Shown one piece after another: positions 1-8,900 of a stretch of DNA of 15,738 nt. The stretch is from Phoronis ovalis (Eukaryota > Phoronida > Phoronidae). Under the pieces are notes generated by a model that saw only the letters and a list, made by a program, of their open reading frames with translations, was not told the origin of the DNA and made no database searches. Numbering within the stretch: the stretch's first letter is position 1; each line of letters begins with the position of its first letter. The stretch spans positions 1-15,738 of the forward strand of contig JAOXYB010026457.1 of assembly GCA_028565635.1 (NCBI GenBank), in the 5' to 3' direction. The position numbers and the translations under genes are program-made.

Positions 1-139
1 ACCCTTATATTTCACAAAATTTGGATTGCTACCCTAAAATTTCAAAAAATTTGGATTGGGTTTACTACCACAAGCTAGAATTTTGGATTGGGTTCCGCGG
101 CACATCCCCGTAGTCAAAAAACCTTGAGTAACCCCCCGG
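1..139. mobile_element. Right end of a second copy of the same TIR element, in intron 9 of gene 1
   Basis: The sequence matches 4680-4813: TTTGGATTGCTACCCTAAAA units, then CGGCACATCCCCGTAGTC, then CTTGAGTAACCCCCCGG. The element ends about 12 bp inside the intron after the exon 9 donor. Its left end and left target duplication are outside the window. The matching position in gene 2 (about 10660) has unrelated sequence. Confidence 0.75.
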
Positions 140-152
140 GGATATAATATAC

Positions 153-3100
153 TTCTCTGTTTCCAAAGTCTTAAGGAGAGCATCTGTATTTTCACGAATA
201 TCCGACGGCGTGGTCACGCACTTAACCCTGCCTTTATGAAATGTAGCCATGGCGATAAACATAGCGGCTAACATTTCATCACACCAAATATTCAAGGATG
301 CAATTATGGCGGGATTCTGTAAAGCATCAGTTACATTTACAGTAGAACTCATAAGCATATCGGTCACATGTACATTAATCTATTTTTGCGGGTAATATGA
401 AAACATGTCATGTAAAGTAGGCAAAAATACGCGTGAATTAGTAAGAGCAAATTCTGATGAGGATCATGCTGATTAAAGAGATGATTATGAACATGATGAT
501 ACTATATAAAGAATAATAATGATGACAATGATGAAATTGTGGCGATGACAATGATGAGATTGTGGAGAAGATGGTATGAATGCTTATGGGGTCAGTGATA
601 TCATTGATCATGCATATATGTTAGATTTGCTAAAGTCCCTCTACAACTTTTTTAAACTTAACATTTTTTTATCATTTGAATTATTGTTGTGAAATTAAGC
701 TAGACTAGGTATTAGGATGACAGTAACAATTGTAAAGATTATTTAAAAAGAACATTGCTGCAACCTTTAGTCCGCCGTTTTCTTTGTGAGATGACGTATA
801 TTCCACTAAAAACCATATCGCAATAGCAACACATACAATAAGTGGTGAAAAATGTAAAGGTCGTAAAGGGTTCCAAAAAAGAATATTAAGCTCAATACTG
901 TTACCTCTTTGGAAACAAGATCTTCTAGCATGGCAAAATTGAACTTTCCGAAATTAACGAAGTTGCGATGGCTAATACACGCAAATTTTGGCAATCCTGT
1001 TGAACCCTGTAAAAAAAAGTTAAAATACAACAATAACAGTTATGTCTGCAGTTTGTCTAAGTATTAAATATAAATTAATTTATTAAATTCGTTTCAATTC
1101 TTCAGCGCTAAAGTGTCCCCAGAACAATTTTGGTAACGTTTCCTACCCCGTGAAATAGCTTTGCTTACTGTCAATCTTTGTGTCACCCAATGTCTTGGAA
1201 GAAATTGTTTATCACGTGTTAGTTTTCAAGTATCTAAGTTTTTGTATAATTAGATATAGCCGATATTCTGATATCATCAACCGTTGTATTATGGGAAATA
1301 ATAAATTGTCATCTTAGCTACAATTCCAAATGCCTAGAACTGTAACTAATTGATCAATTGCGCAATTCCGAAAACTCTAATAATTATTTCATCAAAATAT
1401 ATTAGATGGGTATGTATTGAATTCCATGATAATAAAAACGTTTCAACTTTTTTAAAATTACAGAGGTACAGAACATGAAGACAGGGTCCTCTTGCAGAAC
1501 TTGATCGCGCGCATCTTTTAGTTGCTCATCATCTATGATTGTACCAAGACTTTCAAGTTCAACAACGGATTTAATCCCTCTGAAAATAAACAAAATATTT
1601 CGTATATGCATGCTCATTCCAAGTTAACTTAATTTTTAACAATATAAGCAAAAAAACACGTTCGCTAAGCGAGGCTTTCTATCCGGCGTTGCATATGGAT
1701 TTGGCAAGAGAAAACACCATTTTGAAAAACGTTTTAATTTCTTTGTTTAATTTGAAGATTCCCTGTATTTACAGCTTTATAAGGTATACATTACCTACAC
1801 GTTTCAACTTCGTCCTCACTAAACATTCCCGATTGGGAAAAGACAAATTTGACAGAAGACACTCGTGAACTGTAACAAATACACACCATTTGTAATATAA
1901 CACGAAATCAATAAAATCCAACACAGCTATAAAATTTAGTGATGTCACATATCTTTTTCTCGGCTTTTATTTTTGATTTTCCGACAGTAGAACGTTAGTT
2001 TCTCTGATACTAAAGAAAGTGCTTATATTGTGAACTATAACTTCTGCTGATTCCAGTCAGAAGAAAGGAAATGCAACAATGAAAATAAGATTGGTTTTGG
2101 GGTGGATATACATGCTTCTGACAACATTCAACGTACAATAGCTACACACGGACCCCCGGGCATAGAAACATGTACTGCGTAAGATGTAAACAATTAAATG
2201 TATTATTGCAGTTTTTAGGTTACGTGCCTCACCTATCCAGAACACGTGGAATTTCAATTACAACATAGTTATATAATAGCATTCATAAAACAGCAATGTC
2301 TTTATTATCCTAATTGAATGTACAGATATTAGAAGCGGTCACCGTAATTCCGTCATGGTTGCTGTTCTAGTTAGATTGTTCATCGGGGAAATAAGGTTTT
2401 AACGAAGAAACGAACCTTGCATGAGATGTCATAGTCACAGCTTTTTTCCTTTGAATGTAACCGGGGGAATGTAAATGGTTAGCTTTTGTTTGTATACAAT
2501 TCCCGGTTAAGATTCTCTATTAACAGTAGAAGGGACATCTAGATCGGATCCAATTCTCTATAGTTTTACAAATAGCAAATAACCAAAGGTGGAATCAATA
2601 TTTACGTGAAATCTGGATGCTTACGTTTCGTTAACACCACCTTCAGTTACACCCAAGACGTCACATACTTCTTGGAAAACGACGTGTTCCTTCTGAGGAC
2701 CGATCACAACACATTTGGGTTTAATCTGGAATGTTGGAACCAAACAAAATAATTATTTGAATTTTCAAAAAATATGAACTGCTAACGGAAGTAGTCCCCA
2801 AACTTGGTTTGCCATAAATAGGATTTAAATGTTTAACCTTTGTTTTAATATCAAAGCAATGAGTTATATTATTTTATTCTTGGTAATGTGTTTGATTAAA
2901 TTGAGCATACTACATTTGAAATCTTGAACAAAGGTACAGATGAAAACCAACAGTGAATTAAGAATAGATAACTAACCGTTTTGCTAAGGAACTCAAATAT
3001 ATTACCATAAGGAGGTATGTGGGGTGCCTAGAAGAAATAATCAAATAATATTAATAAATATTTTAATATTAATTAGCGTAAAGTAACACTATCCCGTGTT

Positions 3101-4324
3101 CAGTAACATTTCCACCTACAAAGAGCACGAAAGAGTTTATCGAGTACCGATCGGTATATGCTTATTTGTCAAATCTTCATTAAGGTATAAATTTTTGGAA
3201 TGAATTAGAATATGAAATTTTACATTTTTTTATCTAGTAAAAGCACGCCTATAGATCATTGGCCTTTGCTGATAACGAGTGTTACATTTTGACCCTTAGG
3301 ACGACAATGATAATTGTTTACCACGCTCACGACAACACCAATATACTGAGCTGCAAAGAATAAATAGATCCAATCACTGCTAGTCATGCCGCTGAGGCAC
3401 AACGCATCACCTTTAGTCATACCAAGAGAAAGGAGACCTTTAGCGTACAACAAAGCCTGTAACAGATAAACTTGCACCATTATTAAATTCACAGATAAAC
3501 TTTTACCAGCATTATATTTTTAAAAAAAGCAAAACCGCATAAGGTTACATGCTTAATTACGAACTCTATATGTGTGTCCAGGATTAGAGATATAGGTGCT
3601 TGACTCCGATACTACCATCATTCACATCGTCATGTCTCATTTAATTAAATTGCAAAGTATATCTAAATTGTAATTGCTGTTAGTAGCAGATGTCTATTTG
3701 TTTATACCAACCTTATCGCGAGCTTGTTTAAAAGTGATTCTTTCCGCAGTGTCACTAATAATGAATGCTTCATGATCAGGACATTCTAGACAGGCTTCGT
3801 CTAAAGCTTGTCCTAAGGTTAGACCAGAAAGAGGATATGGGCCAATGGAGTGGACATAGCTGATAGTTAAAGGCTCTGAAGGAAGAAATATGTCCCTGTA
3901 ATAACACAAAGTCAAAACCATGTATTTATAACTTTTATAACAGTAAACCTTTGTAAGAATTGGTGTTGATCACAGAGGGTTTTCATCTGTCTCTTTCCAT
4001 GCTCCACAGACTATGTATTCACACAACGTTAAACGTAGTCAGCGGAATTACCGGTAGTTACATATGGATATACGATTATAAATTATAAATTACCGGTAGT
4101 TATTTAAAATATTAAGATTATAAATTACAGCAGTGTGCATGCAACTCATAGGTACCATGAAAAACACGTGTAGTGATCGAGCATGCGTCTTAAAGCTTAT
4201 AGCAATCTGTGTAACTAGACCCCGGGAGGTAGAATCGTTCTCGAGTCACGTAAATTCCAGAAAAGGAATGAACAATCAGTAGCACAAACTGTCTATACCT
4301 GTCTACTTTGCCAGCTCCAGCCAT
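153..4324 (-). CDS. ACSF2-like acyl-CoA synthetase paralogue, exons 1-9, 3' part outside window (gene 1)
   Basis: This is the tandem paralogue of the complete gene to its right, in the same orientation. Exons, 5' to 3': 4299-4324, 3712-3895, 3322-3456, 2977-3027, 2625-2725, 1801-1869, 1462-1579, 905-1006, 153-379. They have exactly the lengths and phases of exons 1-9 of gene 2 and give 337 codons plus two bases, with no stop or frameshift. The start is MAGAGKVD, directly preceded by an in-frame TAA. The nucleotide-binding loop is complete across exons 7 and 8 (TS, then GSTGLPK). The donor after exon 9 (GTATAT at 152-147) is intact, and a TIR element ends about 12 bp into that intron. The adenylate-forming C-terminal half would lie left of the window, so the gene may be intact or truncated. 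Exons 1-7 are nearly identical to gene 2; exons 8-9 differ far more. Confidence 0.85.
452..567. repeat. GATGA-rich low-complexity tract in intron 8 of gene 1
   Basis: Repeated GATGAT and ATGATGACA words, including a local duplication of an AATGATGARATTGTGG unit. The paralogous tract is at about 10971-11050 and is shorter. Simple-sequence DNA only. Confidence 0.7.
4046..4102. repeat. Duplicated AATTACCGGTAGTTA in intron 1 (both genes)
   Basis: The 15-mer AATTACCGGTAGTTA occurs at 4046-4060 and 4088-4102, and in gene 2 at 14512-14526 and 14557-14571. Each contains the palindrome TACCGGTA. The pair predates the gene duplication. Its function is unknown. Confidence 0.6.
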
Positions 4325-4460
4325 TTAGGTAATATCTTAGTCACGACGAGTCCTGGTTTCATTAGTTGATTCTCTAATTCTCCTCAATTCAATTGCATAC
4401 AAAATATTTGCACAACACTTCAACAGGCACCTTAGATAACACTTATCGGTACATGTATCC

Positions 4461-4813
4461 TCGGGGGGTACTGAAGGTCGGGGTCAGTGTGCAGCCCAGT
4501 TGAAAATTTTGGATTTGGATTGTATACTTCTTATTGTATTTTTTTGGATTGCTACCGTAAATATATTAAAAAATTTGGATTGCTACCCACTGCTTACAGC
4601 AATTAATTTGGATTAATTTTAGGTTTTTATCCATAAATAAATTTTGGAATTTGGTTTGTATCAGTCAGTTTGCGTAAAAATGGATTACTAAAATATTTGG
4701 ATTGCTACCCTAAAATTTCAAAAATGTGGATTGGATTTGCTAGCATAAACAACATTTTGGGATTGGGTTGGGCGGCACATCCCCGTAGTCAAAAAAAACT
4801 TGAGTACCCCCGG
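4461..4813. mobile_element. Complete non-autonomous TIR element (MITE) in gene 1 5' flank
   Basis: The ends are inverted: TCGGGGGGTACTGAAG on the left, and CTTGAGTACCCCCGG on the right (reverse complement CCGGGGGTACTCAAG). Similarity continues imperfectly inward for about 45 bp (GTGCNGCCCA). The flanks ATGTATCC (4453-4460) and ATGTTTTC (4814-4821) look like a decayed 8-bp target duplication. The paralogous site near 15030-15040 is empty and has one copy of the target followed by GTCCCAA. An 8-bp duplication suggests a hAT-like or similar superfamily. The interior repeats TTTGGATTGCTACCC-like units and has no coding capacity. It inserted after the gene duplication or was lost precisely from the other copy. 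Confidence 0.8.
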
Positions 4814-5222
4814 ATGTTTTCGTCCCAACATCTCGCCTTTTCTCTGATTAAAATCATATAGGTGGCAGAATCCACTGGGGCTCGAGGTATCGGAACCCGG
4901 GGCTTCCGCTTTCAGAAAGACAGGGAATGTTCCGGGTATTTGTGCCTATATTTTATGAAATTAATCTTCCGAGTTTTAAGGCGCTATATTCGACTGCATC
5001 ATCGTTATTATCAGTTTTCTTAAGGAAATAGAAATCCTATTCCGTCATTATTAAAAATAAGCAGTCGAAATTACTCTTTTATTTTACGTAGATATTCCTC
5101 TTATCTATTTAAAACTCCAGGAGTGTTGGATAAAGGTAAAAATGCAAGATTGTTTCTGTATGCCTATGGAGAGGAAACAAAATGAAAACAGTAATAATTG
5201 CAATATATAAACATCAATAAAA

Positions 5223-5246
5223 TACACAGCGGTGTACCGCTGTGTA
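5223..5246. repeat. 11-bp perfect inverted repeat at the duplication edge
   Basis: TACACAGCGGT and ACCGCTGTGTA are separated by GT. The gene 2 counterpart (about 15473-15496) is mutated in one arm. It sits 14 bp inside the right boundary of the duplicated block. Confidence 0.7.
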
Positions 5247-5352
5247 CAACGTTTATAGTTATATGCGCAAATTCATTTATTCAATTTTATTAAATGAGTT
5301 TGCCTGCTAACACTGTTTTCAGGTGACATCGCCTACTGGTGTTCGTGGTATA

Positions 5353-5381
5353 GGATAGCTATCCGCCCGGCGCTTCCGGGC
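5353..5381. repeat. Adjacent palindrome and GC hairpin in intergenic DNA
   Basis: GGATAGCTATCC (5353-5364) is a perfect 12-bp palindrome. It is followed at once by GCCCGG-CGCTT-CCGGGC (5365-5381), a 6-bp stem with a 5-nt loop. This is the most GC-rich spot in the intergenic region. Confidence 0.7.
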
Positions 5382-5649
5382 ATCGAAGCAACGGTAAATA
5401 TACCGTTTTCATATATTATGATAAATTGAAAAGAACGTGTTTACTGTGTAACGTCACATACTTCCATTCGATTACATTAGTTAAATGTCACGTTTGCGTA
5501 ACAGTTAAAAAGTATATTTTTATGGAATAATAATTTGGGGAATTTGTATTCCAATTAACTCCTGAGGCAAATCGAAGGTGCTCGAACTTGGGAAATATCA
5601 AGGAAACAGCATGTAATATTTAAAACTTCGTAGTACAAGAACAGGAAAT

Positions 5650-5655
5650 TTTATT
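5650..5655 (-). terminator. Candidate polyadenylation signal for gene 2
   Basis: AATAAA on the minus strand, about 300 nt past the TAG at 5957. A variant AATAAG lies much closer (5934-5939). In DNA this AT-rich a hexamer can arise by chance, so the 3' end is unproven. Confidence 0.3.
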
Positions 5656-5956
5656 GTGTCCAATTTTACTTATTTTTAGATATTAAAAAAAAATAAAACA
5701 CCTTGCCCTAATGTACCTTATTTTTTGTAAATAAAGTAAAACATAGAGAATCGTTACAGAAAATATAATAGTAAAGTAGTAATCATAATAACAAATATGT
5801 AACATACATTTTCATATGAAGTTTGATATGAGCATAAAGAATCCTATATGGTATTAATTGTTTGCCGCACGTAAAGTACTAAAGTAAAGAGTCTTTACTT
5901 AGTTATTAAATTATACTTTCGACAATTAAATTACTTATTGCAAAATTTTAAATCTT

Positions 5957-8900
5957 CTATTTCATCTTCAACATTTCTTCAACAATTTCAGTTAATTTAT
6001 TCTTGGAAACCTGGAAAACGACATGAACATATAACTTTTCACGCATTAACGAAAACATTTACGCTACTCTAGCATTGTTTATAATTACCAAGAAGTTCTA
6101 TGGTACAATTATATAAAGAATAACTACTGTTTAATATAAAAATAAATTCAATATAAAAATTAAATTTTTATGAAACTAATTTATATGTAGCAACATCACC
6201 TAGCAATTTTCTAATTAAAAAAAATAGTATCGAATCGATGAAATTAAATAATATGTCACGTTTCAAATAATGTAAGAAATAATTGCGCGCTCAACTTTGT
6301 GTTATTTAGACGACTCTGTACAAAAAGACACCTGCCAATGCTGCTGATTGTCATATCCTACCTTAAGTCTAGCACCGGTTTTTGGAAACTCTTTCATAAA
6401 TATATAATGTTCTGGTACCCACAATTCCAATGTTAACTACGGAATAAAAATAGAAACATGAAGCAAATTCAGTTGATATCACTAAGAACTTAGGCGACGA
6501 ATTACGTCTTTTAAAGAAATGCATGAAAACCTAGTTTTTCTATTTTCGAAAAAATGGCAATAACTAAAATAGCAAGGTAGGTGTGGTTATAAAATTTACC
6601 TTCTCCTCACAATATTTTTTCAATTCATCTTTGGTTAAGTTGTTGCTTTCTTTCAGTCTGTAAAATACAATCATAAGTTTTAATTTCCTACAAATATGGA
6701 ACTCTGTGTTATTTTATTTTAAAAAATAGCTTTTCCACGTACATGCAGGAGTGAATTCGTCTATCTATCTATCTTCTGATACAGTACGCCCTGCCGTCGA
6801 ATTTTCGTGGATTACAGGACGGATTCTGGTTAATGCGCAACAAACAAGGACAACAAAAAATAATGCCACATTAAGACTATATTGGCTTCAAAAAGCCACA
6901 TTGTTTAAATTATACTTAAAATGGAAACAAAGGTTCCTAGCGTTTTTTAAAATAACTGAAGCACACTGCACGCACCACACTGAGGAAAACTTCAGTTTTT
7001 TTCTAAATTTATTAAAAATGAACCGCGTAAAGTGATAAAAAGGAAAGCATTATGATGATTTTTCTTATGTGCATAAAATCGCAGTTTCTATATAAATCGC
7101 TTACATTACGCACAAGCAGAGTTCCTCTCCAATGTAATCTTTCGCAACACCTATCACCTTCGCGTCAGCAATGTATGGGTGCTGCTTAACTGTGTCTTCA
7201 ATAGGACCAGGATAAACGCATTCTGCATAACGTTTAAAACGAATGGCATCAGTTTTTCTTCCAATGACACGAAGCGAACCTTGTTCGTCCATTGTACCAA
7301 CATCTCTACAACACAAAATTCAAACATAGTTTACGGTGAGCACCAATAGAGTATTATCACTTATAGGTATGTGCAACCAGTCCTTCAGAGAATAACATCA
7401 GTCGCGTTTGTTATTCAGATAGAAGGTACTAATTTACTTTTGCAATGAATGAAGAATAGACTTGACTGCAGTATTCCTACGTTTTTCAAACAGTTACTCA
7501 ATACATCTTACCCTGAATGGAACCATCCATTTGTAATTGCATTTGCCGTTTTTTCTGGATCGTTCCAGTAACCCCAGAAGATTCCCCAACCTTTGATACA
7601 TATTTCTCCAGGTTTATTAATCGGCACAATTTGCCCGTTGTCATCTATGATTTTAACCTGCAAAATTAATTAAATTTTTTAAAAATTACAAAGTGATCGC
7701 TGCATACTATTGTAAACAAAATTTTAAACAAAACCAATAATCAACTTTATATATTTGTAACCTTCTTCGAAATGTAGAAAGAAATGAAACGTACAAAACC
7801 AATAGAATTCATTGCTGCCTTGTAGCAACTCTAAGTCAATTAATCAAATACATGGTACTTACTTCAGTGAAAGGTCTCACACTCCCAACTGTGTTCCAAC
7901 GCTTATCTTGATCATAACTGGGGGTGGTACACGCAATTGCCATGGTCTCGCTTGAGCCATAAGTGTTCTAAAACATAATGACATAGATATACCTGTGATA
8001 ATTATGACTAGGTCATGGAGTTAGTTACGTATCACAGGGCAAATAAATATGTACATCTCTAACGAAAAACTTTTAAAATTGATTTTCCCCAATATATAAT
8101 ATAAAGTATATCTCACCGTCCCCATGCCTCACACTAAAATTCGTATGCTATTTTTAATGTTTTTTATATAGTTGGATTAGAATTAACGAAAAACAAACAA
8201 AACGCAAAAGTTGACGTTTCGAAAGTGCAATAAGTTCTTCATCAGAAACATAAACTGTGTGCAAGTTCCAACGAGGTAACGCGTAAAAAACACAATGTCA
8301 TAACAATGGAAGACAGTAGACATTATAGTGGCGCAACATTTTCAGAAATCAGAATTTCAGATTATTTTAATGCGCCATCTTTTTATGAAACTTCTCATTT
8401 CGCAATCACTTCCTAACTCTCCATTGCCTTCAGTCATGTCTATGTATTGACAAGAAGTGGTGATAAAATTGTTCGCCTATGAAGACATCCATTCAGGCAC
8501 ATATGATGTGCATAAATATTAAATTAGAATCACACACAAAACAGGAATTTTCCTGAATAATAGACCACTAATCATCTCAAGAAATAGTAATAAAAATATT
8601 CGCCTATGAAGACATCCAGTCTAGTCGGGCATTTATGATGTGCAAAAATATCAAATTGGAATCACACACAAAACAGGAAGTTTCCTAAAAAAGGTTGTAA
8701 CACTCGAAAACTCTAAAATTTGAAATTCTGTGAGGTAGTATATCACTAACGCTGATAAAACATTTTTTCCACAAAACGTTAAAAATAGCATGCGATTTAC
8801 AGGTTAACAAAAGTATTTGATTTTACTACGTACATGGTTGAATGCATAGGGTGCTGGTGCCCAAAAAAATATAGAACGAATAAAAAATATGAAATGAATG

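Larger units (their letters stand above)
142..5260. repeat. Segmental duplication, left copy
   Basis: This block aligns collinearly with 10661-15510, introns included. It spans exons 9 to 1 of the acyl-CoA synthetase plus about 0.6 kb of 5' flank (excluding the element). The left limit lies at or beyond the TIR element at 1-139, so the true duplication may extend past the window. Introns remain readily alignable with small indels, which indicates a fairly recent event. Confidence 0.85.
4325..5260 (-). promoter_or_regulatory. Presumed promoter / 5' flank of gene 1, split by a TIR element
   Basis: This stretch is homologous to the flank of gene 2 and presumed to hold the gene 1 promoter. The proximal 136 bp (4325-4460) are separated from the rest (4822-5260) by a 353-bp element that is absent from gene 2. 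Homology to the gene 2 flank stops abruptly after GTTTATAGTT at 5260. No core promoter element is clear. Confidence 0.4.
5261..5956. other. Unique intergenic stretch and likely gene 2 3' UTR
   Basis: Not part of the duplicated block. It contains the palindrome/hairpin pair, then AT-rich DNA with poly-A runs (5685-5700) and candidate polyadenylation hexamers. I see no convincing open reading frame or RNA gene on either strand. Confidence 0.6.

Noticed and set aside
65-152. Extension of exon 9 of gene 1 into a longer C-terminal tail
   Set aside because: The extra codons come from the TIR element. The intact GTATAT donor at 152-147 ends the exon exactly where exon 9 of gene 2 ends.
2056-2122. 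GTCAGAAG ... CTTCTGAC inverted repeat in intron 5
   Set aside because: Only 8 bp with a loop of about 50 nt in AT-rich DNA; expected by chance.
2225-2257. Possible extra exon reading VVIEIPRVLD before a GTGAGG donor, present in both paralogues
   Set aside because: The only open frame has no AG acceptor before the upstream stop, and exon 5 joins exon 6 in correct phase without it. The exon 5-6 join also aligns with the family.
6751-7035. Plus-strand ORF of 94 codons
   Set aside because: It lies wholly in intron 13 of gene 2, on the opposite strand, shows no recognisable domain, and includes AT-rich low-complexity sequence. Chance is likeliest, though its GC-richer first part could be an old element fragment.
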